The notes under the pieces: model-generated
Told to the model about the DNA's origin: nothing
Databases searched by the model: none
What the model saw: the letters and a program-made list of their open reading frames with translations, nothing else
NCBI GenBank assembly: GCA_002341165.1
Contig: DDNL01000006.1
Span: forward strand, 1-59,267
Length of the DNA stretch: 59,267 bases
Direction: 5' to 3'
DNA from: Shewanellaceae bacterium UBA2521
GTDB lineage: Bacteria; Pseudomonadota; Gammaproteobacteria; Enterobacterales; Shewanellaceae
Program-made: the position numbers and the translations under genes
In this document: positions 1 to 8,513 of the stretch, one piece after another
How positions within the stretch are numbered: the stretch's first letter is position 1
Layout: the number at the start of each line of letters is the position of its first letter

Positions 1-236
1 CGCTGGAATTAATTTAACGGCATGACCCATTTCTTCGAAGGTTCTCGCCCAATAGGGCGAAGCATAACAAGCAAGCCTCCATGACAAGAGTGCAAGCTGA
101 AGTACGGTGATATGAAATCAATCAATTTAATACGGTTAAGCCGACGTTTAAATAAAGTTTCACCCTCAGCTGATACACCTAAAATTTGGAAAATATTCTT
201 TGCTCAATCAATCGATATTAGGGTAGCTTTTTTCAT
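1..236 (-). pseudogene. IS110-family transposase remnant (partial)
   Basis: The minus strand starting at 236 reads MKKATLISID, then a stop, then AKNIFQILGVSAEGETLF, matching the usual N-terminus of IS110/IS1111 transposases (a catalytic-type Asp followed by AKNVFQ). Further on, MEAC appears in one frame and YWARTFEEMGHAVKLIPA in another, which is the family block MEAC..(H)YWAR..GH.V.LIP split by a frameshift. The ATG at 236 has AAGGAG-like sequence upstream. The gene therefore carries one premature TGA and at least one frameshift and runs off the left edge, so its C-terminus is not visible. It is a dead copy. Confidence 0.85.
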
Positions 237-543
237 TACGGACGCTCCTTGTTTTTATAGACAATCTATTGTGGCGCATTGACGCCGTTTTTGGGAGCAT
301 CCATTTCATCATCCATCAGATTATTTAATAAAAAGGTTTTATCCATCAAACTTCAATCAACCTACTTTTCTTGGGTGTCTTGTTTTACTTTCGCGCATTC
401 GATATGGAATACTCTGCCAATGATACAAGTTTACTTTGTTATGGTTGAAGCGTAGATATCTAGCTTGAATAGATAAATATTGCTTATAACAAACCACCTT
501 CATGAAGGTGGTTTTGGATGAATAAAATTCTAATATTAGTTTA
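237..543. other. Gene-free stretch with a hairpin
   Basis: This holds the presumed upstream end of the IS110 copy (about 237-300) and AT-rich sequence. The only clear structure is the palindrome at 491-514. No credible coding frame was seen; a 67-codon minus-strand frame here has no family resemblance or ribosome binding site. Confidence 0.5.
491..514. terminator. Palindromic hairpin downstream of the Sel1 gene
   Basis: A 10-bp perfect stem (AAACCACCTT / AAGGTGGTTT) with a CATG loop lies about 30 bp past the stop of the Sel1 lipoprotein gene. The position fits a transcription terminator for the minus-strand gene, though the U-tract is weak. Confidence 0.5.
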
Positions 544-2136
544 TCAAATCTGAGTTTCACAGTTATGGTATTTTTTCTTTAGGCATGAGGTTACGAGATT
601 TTGCGCTTGCGCAATCTGATTTTTTGTCATGTATTTATTAAACAACTCTTTTGCTTTTACAGCAGATGCAGGATTATTATGTGTAGCTAGATTTATCCAC
701 ATATATGCATAAACCAAGTTTTTAGGAACTCCTTGACCAGTAGCATACATCACACCCAAGTTATTTTGTGCATATTCATAACCTTGCTCAGCAGCAAGCT
801 TGTACCATTTTACTGCTTCTTTATAATCTTGTTGTACGCCTTGACCATCACTGTACATCAAACCTAAATTATATTGCGCATCTGCTAAGCCTTGCTGAGC
901 AGCAAGTTTGTACCATTTCACCGCTTCTTTATAATCTTGTGGCACGCCTTGACCATCACTGTACATCGAACCTAAATTATATTGCGCACTTGTATCGCCT
1001 TGCTTAGCAGCAAGTTTGTACCATTTCACTGCTTCTTTATAATCTTGTGATACGCCTTGACCATTACTGTACATCGAACCTAAATTATATTGCGCATTTG
1101 CATAACCTTGATTCGCAGCAAGTTTATACCATTTCACTGCTTCTTTATAATCTTGTGGCACGCTTTGGCCATTATCGTACATTAAACCCAATTTATATTG
1201 CGCACTTATATAACCTTTCTGAGCAGCAAGCTTGTACCATTTTACTGCTTCTTTACTATCTTGCGGTACGCCTTGACCTTTATTGTACATCGAACCCAAA
1301 TTATATTGTGCATTGACATCGCCTTGCAGAGCAGCAAGCTTGAACCATTTTACGGTTTCTTTACGATCTTGAGGTACGCCTTGACCCATAGCATACATCA
1401 CGCCTACATTATATTGTGCATTGACATCGCCTTGCAGAGCAGCAAGCTTGAACCATTTTACTGCTTCTTTATTATCTTGAGGCACGCCTTGCCCATTTTG
1501 GTACATTAAACCTAAATTATATTGCGCATTTGCATCGCCTTGCAGAGCAGCAAGCTTGAACCATTTTACTGCTTCTTTATTATCTTGAGGCACGCCTTGC
1601 CCATTCTGGTACATTAAACCCAAATTATACTGCGCACTTACAATGCCTTGCTCCGCAGCAAGTGTGTACCATTTCAATGCTTCTTTATAATCTTGCAGTA
1701 CACCTTGGCCTTTACTGTACATCAAACCCAAATTATATTGTGCATTTCCATCGCCTTGCAGAGCAGCAAGCTTGTACCATTTTACTGCTTCTTTACTATC
1801 TTGAGGCACGCCTTGACCATTATTGTACATAAAACCCAAATTATATTGTGCTTTGGCAAATCCTTGTTCAGCAGAAAGCTTAAACCACTTAAATGCTTTT
1901 TGGTCATTACGGATAATAACTCGGCCCTCATGATATAAATGTCCTAGGTTGTTTTGTGCTTGAGCTTTCGTCAACGATTGTTCGTTCATAAGCTTTTGCA
2001 GCATCTGAAACGCTTGTTGATCAGAAAGTTGCTTGTTTATAACCATATTATTTTTATTCTGTTTCATACTTCCTTTATCATGAGCACAGCTTATCAGCAA
2101 ATAAAATGTGAGTAATAATGTTATTAATTTTTTCAT
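544..2136 (-). CDS. Sel1-repeat lipoprotein
   Basis: The product of about 530 residues opens with a short basic and hydrophobic segment ending in a lipobox (LLISC), so it is probably an outer- or inner-membrane lipoprotein facing the periplasm. The rest is twelve consecutive 36-residue Sel1-like repeats of the type AQYNLGLMY..GQGVPQD.KEAVKW, followed by a unique tail of about 40 residues. Sel1 repeats form TPR-like solenoids that bind protein partners, and such proteins often act in envelope functions or host interaction; the partner here is unknown. A longer GTG start at 2145 is possible, but AGGTG sits six bases before the ATG at 2136, which is preferred. Neighbouring repeats 4 and 5 are almost identical at DNA level, which suggests recent duplication or gene conversion. 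Confidence 0.85.
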   Translation of the reverse strand: MKKLITLLLTFYLLISCAHDKGSMKQNKNNMVINKQLSDQQAFQMLQKLMNEQSLTKAQAQNNLGHLYHEGRVIIRNDQKAFKWFKLSAEQGFAKAQYNLGFMYNNGQGVPQDSKEAVKWYKLAALQGDGNAQYNLGLMYSKGQGVLQDYKEALKWYTLAAEQGIVSAQYNLGLMYQNGQGVPQDNKEAVKWFKLAALQGDANAQYNLGLMYQNGQGVPQDNKEAVKWFKLAALQGDVNAQYNVGVMYAMGQGVPQDRKETVKWFKLAALQGDVNAQYNLGSMYNKGQGVPQDSKEAVKWYKLAAQKGYISAQYKLGLMYDNGQSVPQDYKEAVKWYKLAANQGYANAQYNLGSMYSNGQGVSQDYKEAVKWYKLAAKQGDTSAQYNLGSMYSDGQGVPQDYKEAVKWYKLAAQQGLADAQYNLGLMYSDGQGVQQDYKEAVKWYKLAAEQGYEYAQNNLGVMYATGQGVPKNLVYAYMWINLATHNNPASAVKAKELFNKYMTKNQIAQAQNLVTSCLKKKYHNCETQI

Positions 2137-2376
2137 ATATGGCACCTGATATGCAAATAGAATTTTTTCGATATATAATCTTATTATTAAAAAAATTTAC
2201 TTATTCAAAAAATTAAGTTATATGCGATATGTATATAACTTAAATTATTTAAATGAAAATTATAGTCTTACATAAAAAATATGTTCAATGTAATATTAGA
2301 ATAAAATGAAAAACGAGTAGCTCCTAAAGCTGTGACTTTATCTAATAGATCTTTTACCATAGTAGAACTTACGCTA

Positions 2377-3138
2377 TTAGTTTAATATTTTTTCATGTAC
2401 TTCACTATACCACGTCTTATTGAAATGCTTTGTATAGAAATATGCATGATAGCGCATTTTATCCATGCTTTTCGCATAAGTCACTCTTTCACCCAGCTGA
2501 GACTTAAAATTTTTGAATTCCATTAAAAATAACTTATGCTGAAAGTCAAACGTTAAAGTCAACTCTTGTCCAGAACTAAAAACATACTGCTCGCTATAAT
2601 GATCATGAGTTTTAGGATTATAATTCATAAGGTACACAGGAAGTTCATGTATCCATTCTCCAAAAATGTCTTTACAAGAGTTTTCTAGAGTGCAACTTTG
2701 CTCATAATTGACTATGAAGTTAAGCATGCTCAGCGCAGAATTTTTTTCATTCAGCCTCAGATCATTATTAAACCAAGATAAGTTACTCTGTTTTCTTTCT
2801 GCTCTGACGTGAATGGGTTTTCCTTTGGAAGCTTCATAGAGTTTATGTTTTGGTGTAGGTACATCCGTTATGTTCAGATAGAGAACCTCTTGTCCATGCA
2901 GCTCTTTAAATGCTTGCTTCTCGTGCTCTCTGGTATCAATGTTTTCATAAGAAATAGGTTCGTTTTTATCAATGCATACAAAAGAGGCGCTATCTTCATA
3001 GCTTTTTCCGGTTCCTACATACTCAATACAACGATCGACCCCATCTATACGATGCAGGCTTACACTACAGGCAGATAATACAAAAGATATAGATATCATG
3101 ATAATATGGATATATATCAACTTTACATAATATAACAA
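2377..3138 (-). CDS. Hypothetical lipoprotein
   Basis: The 253-residue product begins with a signal segment ending in the lipobox LSAC at about residues 21-24, so a lipoprotein is predicted. I do not recognise the family. The mature part is hydrophilic with several Cys residues (C-I-E-Y, F-V-C, S-C-T, S-C-K), which may form disulfides in the periplasm. The start is a TTG at 3138 with GGAG ten bases upstream; the first internal ATG (3099) would leave too short a signal peptide. The gene stands alone between the Sel1 lipoprotein and an IS3-family element and has no close functional partner in view. Confidence 0.65.
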   Translation of the reverse strand: MLYYVKLIYIHIIMISISFVLSACSVSLHRIDGVDRCIEYVGTGKSYEDSASFVCIDKNEPISYENIDTREHEKQAFKELHGQEVLYLNITDVPTPKHKLYEASKGKPIHVRAERKQSNLSWFNNDLRLNEKNSALSMLNFIVNYEQSCTLENSCKDIFGEWIHELPVYLMNYNPKTHDHYSEQYVFSSGQELTLTFDFQHKLFLMEFKNFKSQLGERVTYAKSMDKMRYHAYFYTKHFNKTWYSEVHEKILN

Positions 3139-3200
3139 AATAATTTTTCTCCAAAATAAGTTATACGGAACATATAACTGAATAATTTCTTATCTGTAAC

Positions 3201-3216
3201 AGCATAACGATCTCTA
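3201..3216 (-). repeat. 16-bp sequence shared with 5138-5153
   Basis: On the minus strand both copies read TAGAGATCGTTATGCT. This copy lies about 65 bp upstream of the lipoprotein start at 3138; the other lies about 130 bp upstream of the DUF4177 gene. It could be a shared operator or a chance match. Confidence 0.35.
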
Positions 3217-3256
3217 TGAATGCTCGTTATAACCACTTCTGTGCTGTTAAATCATA

Positions 3257-4282
3257 TGTAGTGGTCAAGTAAAGTTGGCCACCTGTTTGTGTTCACTCTG
3301 AAATAATTGTTCGGATTTGTTAGGTGTTAATCCTCCGTTATATTGATGTGGTCTGACTTTATTATAATATCGGATAATATATTGAGTAATCTCAACCTTA
3401 GCTTTATAAAATGAAGCGTATCCTGCGATTGGCATCCACTCTGTTTTAAAAATCCTAAAAAAACGTTCCATAGGAGCATTATCCCAACAATTTCCACGAC
3501 GGCTCATGCTTTGCTTTATCTGATAACGCCATAATAATTGCCTGAATTGTTTACTGGTATAATGACAGCCTTGATCTGAATGAAACATCACACCTTCGGG
3601 TTTTCCTCTGGACTCAAAGGCAATTGATAGTGCTTTCGCTGTTAAGTTTGTATTAGGTGACTTAGAAATTGCCCAACCAATAACTTTTCTAGAAAATAAG
3701 TCTATAACAACAGCAAGATACAACCACTGATTGCCAGACCAAACATAAGCAACATCACCACACAAGTTTGATTTGGCTCGGTTACAGCAAACTGCCTATC
3801 TAATGTATTTGGAATATTACGCTGCCCTTTAATACCTTTCTTATAACGATGTGCTTTAACCTGACAACTCACTAATCCTAATTTTTTCATGATATGCCCT
3901 GCTCTGTAACGGCTCAATGGTAAACCTTCCGCTGTAACGATGTTCGCTATAGTTCGCGTCTCCGCAGAGCCGTTACTCGCTTCATGTGCAGCTTCTACTT
4001 TCTCAATAAGCTATTTATGCTCTCTTGATGGTGTTTTAGGCATGATACCATCATGTTCATTCTTAAGCTGATTTACCCAAACATGCATGGCAGATTTGCT
4101 GACATTCATCGCTTCAGCTGCTCGATTATCGAGCATCATTGTTCTAGAACTAATTGCGCTGATTCAAGCCTGAATTCAGGAGTAAAGTTAGAACCTCTCT
4201 TTTTCGTCATTTTGTCACCTACTTTGTTTTGGGTATATTATACCGTTTATAAAGAGATGGCCAAATTGATTATGCCACTACA
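3257..4282 (-). mobile_element. IS3-family insertion sequence, internally deleted
   Basis: The two ends are imperfect inverted repeats of about 25 bp (3257-3281 and 4258-4282); each begins TGTAGTGG and ends its match at TTGGCCA, and TG...CA ends are the IS3 hallmark. The element is about 1026 bp, shorter than the usual 1.2-1.5 kb, because the region coding the OrfA C-terminus and OrfB N-terminus is missing. No convincing target-site duplication is visible (ATCATA on the left, AAATAT on the right). The transposase is disrupted, so the copy is immobile unless complemented in trans. Confidence 0.85.
3265..4212 (-). pseudogene. IS3-family transposase (OrfA/OrfB), disrupted
   Basis: Reading from 4212, the OrfA N-terminus (MTKKRGSNFTPEFRLE...LVLEQ) hits a frameshift near 4140, resumes as AAEAMNVSKSAMHVWVNQLK (helix-turn-helix part), and meets a TAG at 4011-4013. 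The sequence then joins directly to the OrfB block IEKVEAAHEASNGS, so an internal segment is missing. A one-base deletion near 3768 (expected NQTW.GDV) splits OrfB again. The downstream integrase core keeps its DDE residues: D in VVIDLF, D in FHSDQG, E in PMERFF. The ordinary IS3 programmed frameshift lies between OrfA and OrfB and does not explain these breaks. Confidence 0.85.
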
Positions 4283-4333
4283 AAATATAATACTGAATGA
4301 TATTTATGAGTATATTAATTTTACTTTTTTATC

Positions 4334-4765
4334 TCAACGAGACACTTTATTCTTCAACGAATTAATATGCTTCAGAATTATTTTGCACATATTAATGTTA
4401 TAAGCTCTTACAATTTGTTCTGAAAACATGGAGTGATAAAGGGCTTGAAGCAAAATAGGTACGAACCCCATACCCAAAAGCTGCCAAAAATACCAATCAG
4501 CTTGATAAGATAAAACCAGACTGCAATAAAAAACTAGTTGTAGTGCAGCATAAAAACAAAAGTGTTTATATTGTTTCAGGTAAAGATAGTACATACTGAA
4601 AAAACAGAGATATGCCATGACAGCATATGTATCGTGATCTTTCCATTTCTGTTGCTTTTCTTCATAAAAAACACGTTTTTGCTCTGAGCTCAATAAAGCA
4701 ATCTGATCATTGATCTCTTGCTCTTGTTCATTAAGGTGCTGCTTATTCGGTATATTAAAATTCAT
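4334..4765 (-). CDS. TM2-type small membrane protein
   Basis: The 143-residue protein has a charged N-terminus with a helical LSSEQKRVFYEE-like segment, then KDHDTYAVMAYLCFFSMYYLYL, which resembles the TM2-domain proteins whose signature is D.YAVL....GLHHFYLG. Two to three membrane segments follow (about residues 48-68, 70-88 and 95-112). The function of the family is not established. The ATG at 4765 has GAGGAT five bases upstream. The gene lies 30 bp downstream of the DUF4177 gene on the same strand, so the two are probably one transcript. Confidence 0.65.
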   Translation of the reverse strand: MNFNIPNKQHLNEQEQEINDQIALLSSEQKRVFYEEKQQKWKDHDTYAVMAYLCFFSMYYLYLKQYKHFCFYAALQLVFYCSLVLSYQADWYFWQLLGMGFVPILLQALYHSMFSEQIVRAYNINMCKIILKHINSLKNKVSR

Positions 4766-4795
4766 CAGATCCTCTTTTGAATAAATGATAAAATT

Positions 4796-5008
4796 TTAAC
4801 GCCCAAGAGTAATTAAAACAGCCTCACGCTGCCAAAAAAGTAAAAATCTTTTTTTCTCTATAATTTGAAATACGACCTGCCAGCCATCTTGCACATACGC
4901 ATTCAGTGCTGCTTCCATTTTTTCAATAGGAACGCCACTAGCACCTAAAAAAACGGTACCCAAACCACCTTCAACGATATGAATCACTTTATATTCTTTA
5001 TATTGCAT
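4796..5008 (-). CDS. DUF4177-type small protein
   Basis: A protein of about 70 residues with the pattern YK..HI.EGGLGT..LGASG.PIEKME..LN....DGW..VFQIIE..RFLLFW.RE.V.ITLGR, typical of small DUF4177 proteins. The function is unknown; the family is a compact soluble alpha/beta domain. A GTG at 5020 would add four residues, but GGTGAG lies eight bases before the ATG at 5008, so that start is chosen. It is probably co-transcribed with the TM2 protein. Confidence 0.7.
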   Translation of the reverse strand: MQYKEYKVIHIVEGGLGTVFLGASGVPIEKMEAALNAYVQDGWQVVFQIIEKKRFLLFWQREAVLITLGR

Positions 5009-5137
5009 AGTACAACTCACCAGTTTTAATTAAAAATTACGATTATTTAATAGGATTAGGATATAACAAAATGATACCTATTTATAGTTAACTTTGAAAT
5101 ATATGTATTCATTTGTTCTTGGTTAAATTAACGATAA

Positions 5138-5153
5138 AGCATAACGATCTCTA
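5138..5153 (-). repeat. 16-bp sequence shared with 3201-3216
   Basis: Second exact copy of TAGAGATCGTTATGCT on the minus strand, upstream of the DUF4177/TM2 pair. Just beyond it, at about 5182-5199, is a short CTTGCTT direct repeat. Confidence 0.35.
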
Positions 5154-5211
5154 ACCTTAAACCCTAAATTTTAAATAGGTGTCTTGCTTCTTGCTTCTTG
5201 ATTTTCTTAGA

Positions 5212-5241
5212 AAGAAAAAAACCAAGGTTACAACCTTGGTT
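5212..5241 (-). terminator. Rho-independent terminator of the mipA pseudogene
   Basis: On the minus strand AACCAAGGTT pairs with AACCTTGGTT around a two-base loop and is followed by a run of T. It lies 14 bp past the stop of the MipA/OmpV gene. Confidence 0.8.
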
Positions 5242-5254
5242 AAATATATTATGT

Positions 5255-6619
5255 TCAAAAATCAACCTGAACGTAAATCGAATGGAAGTTCACGCCACCA
5301 TTAGTGCGACCATATTGTGCAGACGACTTAAACATACCTGATCTGTGATGAAGTGAGTATCCGAGCCAGAACTGATTCCCTGACGGCACTTGAAACAGCT
5401 CACCTACATTAAAGTCTAGCGATAGATCCAAATAGTTTAAAAATCTACTTGGCTTCTGGCCATCTTCTTCTATGATCTCTTTGCTTTCTGTCGAGGATGG
5501 ATAAGTTGCATATGAGATACCTTCTGCAAAACCAAACCGCATATGTGTTGGCCAATAGAAATTGTAATAAAGTTTCATTCCTAGCACAACTTCTTCCGAA
5601 CTACTCTGAACAGATGATCCTAAGTGATGTACGTAACCTACTGTTGGGTAAACATCTATAGGAAGTGAAAAAATACGATCTGTAACTTGATAACCATAGA
5701 AAACAGAAAACATTTGATTTGTTGATTCTATCTCTTTCAGGTGACTTTTGAATGTTATGATCTCTGCAGCTGACGCTTTTGTTGCTATGCCATAAGCAAA
5801 ACGTAAGTAATGCTTTTTAGATTGTGTATCTGATTCGTCATGCGCGCTTTGTAAACGCTTTAGATCTTCTGCGAATAAAATACCTAACCCATATTCATAC
5901 TGGCTACAGGAGCTCATCAAATCACTTTTACAGATAGAGTGAGAAAATAAAGTTTCATTGAATTGGCCAGTGAGATATAGATTAGACACAAGATGATATT
6001 TTATATCAATACCAAACTTTAAAGAAAAACCATCTTCTACACGAACCTGCTTTAAACCGTAATATCTTGTATTATAATGAGAGCTTGTCCACGTTAAGTC
6101 TATGTTCGGTTTAAAGCTCCAATCATCAGTGTGATGCTCAAAAAAAAGCTGTTCAGATAGCATAAGGTTGGAATTTTTATCTACAAGAACTCTGTGTTTA
6201 GAATACATATCGTTTTGATACAGATAATCCATCTCTAGTCCGTAATGAGCTCTTACGCCGCCAAGCTCCTTTTGGTATTTTTTAGGTATATCTATCGTCT
6301 GCATTGCAGATGCATAGCATTGATATCAAATTTATTATTTCGATAAATATGAACCCCTCCATGTTGCCCACGAAGAAAAAAGTAATCGCTTTCTAAATAA
6401 AAAAGCGGTGTTATATTCGTATTACGTGTTGTATCACTTCCAAGCTGTGGTAAATCCGTATTATAAGGGATAGAGTAAGTACGTTGATATATACCCAGTC
6501 CCCCAAGACGTATCATAACGATGATTTGGCATATCTTGAACAAAAGAGCAAAAACAAAATAAGAATGAGATAAGAAATAGTATAGGTTTCAATGTATATT
6601 TTTTATTAGGTAATAGCAT
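5255..6619 (-). pseudogene. mipA: MipA/OmpV-family outer membrane protein, two frameshifts
   Basis: Three minus-strand frames together make one MipA/OmpV-like protein of about 455 residues. From the ATG at 6619 comes a signal peptide (hydrophobic core PILFLISFLFCFCSF). It breaks at a GGGGG run near 6497, where four Gs would restore SWGLGIYQRTYS. The second frame gives YSIPYNT...DYFFLRGQHGGVHIYRNNKFDINAM, then a missing base near 6305 (ATG-GCA expected) shifts to the third frame, which continues as SAMQTIDIPKKYQKELGGVRAHYG and runs through the beta-barrel to an aromatic C-terminal residue (VQVDF). Family members are beta-barrel scaffolding or porin-like outer membrane proteins. As written, no full-length product can be made. 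Confidence 0.8.
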
Positions 6620-6950
6620 ATGTTAACTGTAATTTAATGTTTTAAAATGAGATTTATTGAACCTAAAAATTTATTTATAATGCGGATAAAAATATAGATC
6701 TGATAAGCAAGATACACTGCCTCTGCTTAAGCTAAACAAATTAAATAAGCAAAAAGCGCTCTCTACATTTGAAGTGTTGTAACAATGTATAGAATAAGGA
6801 AATATAATACCTTAAACCATATCGAAATAAGCAAATAAAACAAGCATACCATTTGCTTTTTGCAGCTTGCGAATTAAGATAATAAACATCTTATGCTGAT
6901 ATAAGCATCATTTGCATACACCTCATCACCACGCATAAAAGACTGAACAA
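6620..6950. other. AT-rich divergent intergenic region
   Basis: This separates the minus-strand mipA pseudogene from the plus-strand BCCT-like gene and must hold promoters for both. A weak sigma-70-like pair (TTATTG, 16 bp, TATAAT) is seen on the plus strand near 6655-6682. No small gene with a ribosome binding site was found. Confidence 0.4.
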
Positions 6951-6959
6951 GTGACCTCT

Positions 6960-8177
6960 ATGCATTTTATATTTGATTTTAATTTGAAAATAGCTTGCGT
7001 GCTTTCAACTTTAGTTTCGATATATGTTACTTTTCGTTACTTTCATATAAAGCATGAATCAAGGTCAATAACATGCTCTTATTCTACTATGACCTTTTTA
7101 TGTATCTTGTTCACTTCAGGTCTTGATATGGGGCTCATTATGTTCCCCTTAATCGAGTTTAAGCGTTATGCCTCGCCCGAGTATCTTGGTATTCATCCTC
7201 TGTCTTTGGAAATAGGTTATTGGAGTGGTACAGCCTGGCTCTTTTATTTCATGACTACCTTTTATTTTGTTTTTATTGAACCTCATTTAAAAATATTTGA
7301 ACATAAATACATGCAGCATATGATGTACATTTTGCTGTTATTAACATGTGCTTTTAGCGCAAAACTATTCGTAGATTACTTCAACTTTTATATACCCAAA
7401 ACCTATATACAAAAATATCCAGAGTTATTTACCCATAGTAAGCTTGTTCTTTACACTATCATTCTGATTACTGTAGCAACCATTACAGCAGTACGGTCAC
7501 AGTTTATTGTGCGGATCTGCTTTGGATCGATTATTTTTTTTGCTATTTTAATCGTTTGGGGACTATTCATCCTTTTTAAGCAACATACTTTAACGCAATA
7601 TTACCTAACTATTTTGACTGGATTACATGGATATATCGAGCATATTAATCTATTTATTACACCTATGAATAGTTATCATGGTTTTTATATGTATTGGTGG
7701 TTTTCATGGAGTCTTATTATTGGGAAGTTTGTCGCTCAATATGTACCTCAAGGCACAACACCGATAAAATTGTGTTTATGGATGCTGATCATACCTATTA
7801 TTCCTTTAACCATATGGTATGCTTTACTCTATTTATTTTTTACGTCTTCTTACCGCATGACGACTTATTTCTCTATCGCGATGCTCATGAGCAGTATCTT
7901 ATTTCTCATGAACTCACTCACATCAATCTTTCAAACAAGTGCATTCATGCTTAGTCACTCTTCTAAAAAGCTCAATATGAACCAAGCTTTATGTATTTCT
8001 TATTTCGCCACACTGATCTTTTTTATTGGCTATGCTGGGTTATCTCATCCTAATGAGGCGATGATTGAAATTGATTATGTGGGCAGTTTTGCTATTTTTC
8101 TGCTTTACTATATCGCTTATGTCATGATGAAACGTCGGCATATATTTTTGCCCTTCATACAAAATAAAAATGCCTGA
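6960..8177 (+). CDS. Diverged BCCT-family transporter-like protein
   Basis: The product of about 405 residues is almost wholly membrane-embedded with roughly ten hydrophobic helices. Two blocks recall betaine/carnitine/choline transporters: near residue 48 the stretch MTFLCILFTSGLDMGLIMFPL matches the position of the glycine-rich GMGIGL...GVAEP helix, and near residue 240 YWWFSWSLIIGKFVAQY matches the BCCT signature WWISWSPFVG.FIARI. The glycine motif is changed and the protein is about 100 residues shorter than usual, so the substrate and even transport activity are uncertain. A GTG at 6951 is an alternative start; AAGTGA precedes the ATG at 6960. It has no choline or betaine enzymes beside it. 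Confidence 0.6.
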   Translation: MHFIFDFNLKIACVLSTLVSIYVTFRYFHIKHESRSITCSYSTMTFLCILFTSGLDMGLIMFPLIEFKRYASPEYLGIHPLSLEIGYWSGTAWLFYFMTTFYFVFIEPHLKIFEHKYMQHMMYILLLLTCAFSAKLFVDYFNFYIPKTYIQKYPELFTHSKLVLYTIILITVATITAVRSQFIVRICFGSIIFFAILIVWGLFILFKQHTLTQYYLTILTGLHGYIEHINLFITPMNSYHGFYMYWWFSWSLIIGKFVAQYVPQGTTPIKLCLWMLIIPIIPLTIWYALLYLFFTSSYRMTTYFSIAMLMSSILFLMNSLTSIFQTSAFMLSHSSKKLNMNQALCISYFATLIFFIGYAGLSHPNEAMIEIDYVGSFAIFLLYYIAYVMMKRRHIFLPFIQNKNA

Positions 8178-8212
8178 ATAAAGCGCTACATTAGCAAATA
8201 AAATTCAGGCAT
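8170..8212 (-). terminator. Hairpin that could end the small-peptide transcript
   Basis: ATGCCTGAAT (8170-8179) and ATTCAGGCAT (8203-8212) are perfectly complementary with a 23-base loop. On the minus strand the stem is followed by TTTTTATTTTG, so it could terminate the transcript of the double-glycine peptide. It overlaps the stop codon of the plus-strand BCCT-like gene. Confidence 0.45.
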
Positions 8213-8224
8213 AAATCGATCATC

Positions 8225-8352
8225 TTATTCAGTCAGAGTACAACACTCTTTGAGTTTCTGCTGCATATCTGATATATAATGGTTGCATTGAAACACTTGA
8301 TATGTTCTATCTAAAGCGAATATCCCATACCAGCATCACAGGTTATATTCAT
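8225..8352 (-). pseudogene. Possible 42-codon gene broken by one base
   Basis: From the ATG at 8352 the frame reads MNITCDAGMG and stops soon after. If the GGG run near 8325 had four Gs, reading would pass into a second frame that is open to the TAA at 8225 and looks protein-like (FALDRTYQVFQCN, then DMQQKLKECC). It starts 24 bp after the stop of the double-glycine peptide on the same strand, so it could be a decayed companion gene. No family is recognised and the ribosome binding site is weak. Confidence 0.3.
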
Positions 8353-8376
8353 ATCTTAGAGTTTATATTAAGCATT

Positions 8377-8490
8377 TCAGTTGCGCGGATTTTTAGATCT
8401 CGGTTTACGTCCTGTGCGCTTTCTAGAAGAACGTGATTTTCTTTCACCACCAACAACATCTTTAAGTTCTTTAAAATCTATAATTTTCAT
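8377..8490 (-). CDS. Double-glycine-leader, Arg/Lys-rich peptide (bacteriocin-like)
   Basis: A 37-residue peptide. The first 15 residues, MKIIDFKELKDVVGG, fit the double-glycine leader rule: hydrophobic at -12, Glu at -8, Leu at -7, Val at -4, Gly-Gly at -2/-1. Such leaders are cut by C39 peptidase domains of ABC exporters during secretion of class II bacteriocins, microcins and signalling peptides. The predicted 22-residue core is very basic (Arg, Lys, Ser) and has no Cys. AAGGG lies six bases before the ATG, and a sigma-70-like promoter lies 24 bp further upstream. No C39 exporter or known immunity gene is seen in this window, so secretion would need machinery elsewhere. It could instead be a small nucleic-acid-binding protein with a fortuitous leader. 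Confidence 0.6.
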   Translation of the reverse strand: MKIIDFKELKDVVGGERKSRSSRKRTGRKPRSKNPRN

Positions 8491-8513
8491 GTATAGCCCT
8501 TGAATAAAAATAA

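Noticed and set aside
768..1938. Plus-strand frames opposite the Sel1 gene
   Set aside because: They are repeat shadows of the 108-bp units on the opposite strand.
2267..2359. 30-codon minus-strand frame after the lipoprotein gene (begins MVKDLLDKVTALG)
   Set aside because: No ribosome binding site; not distinguishable from chance.
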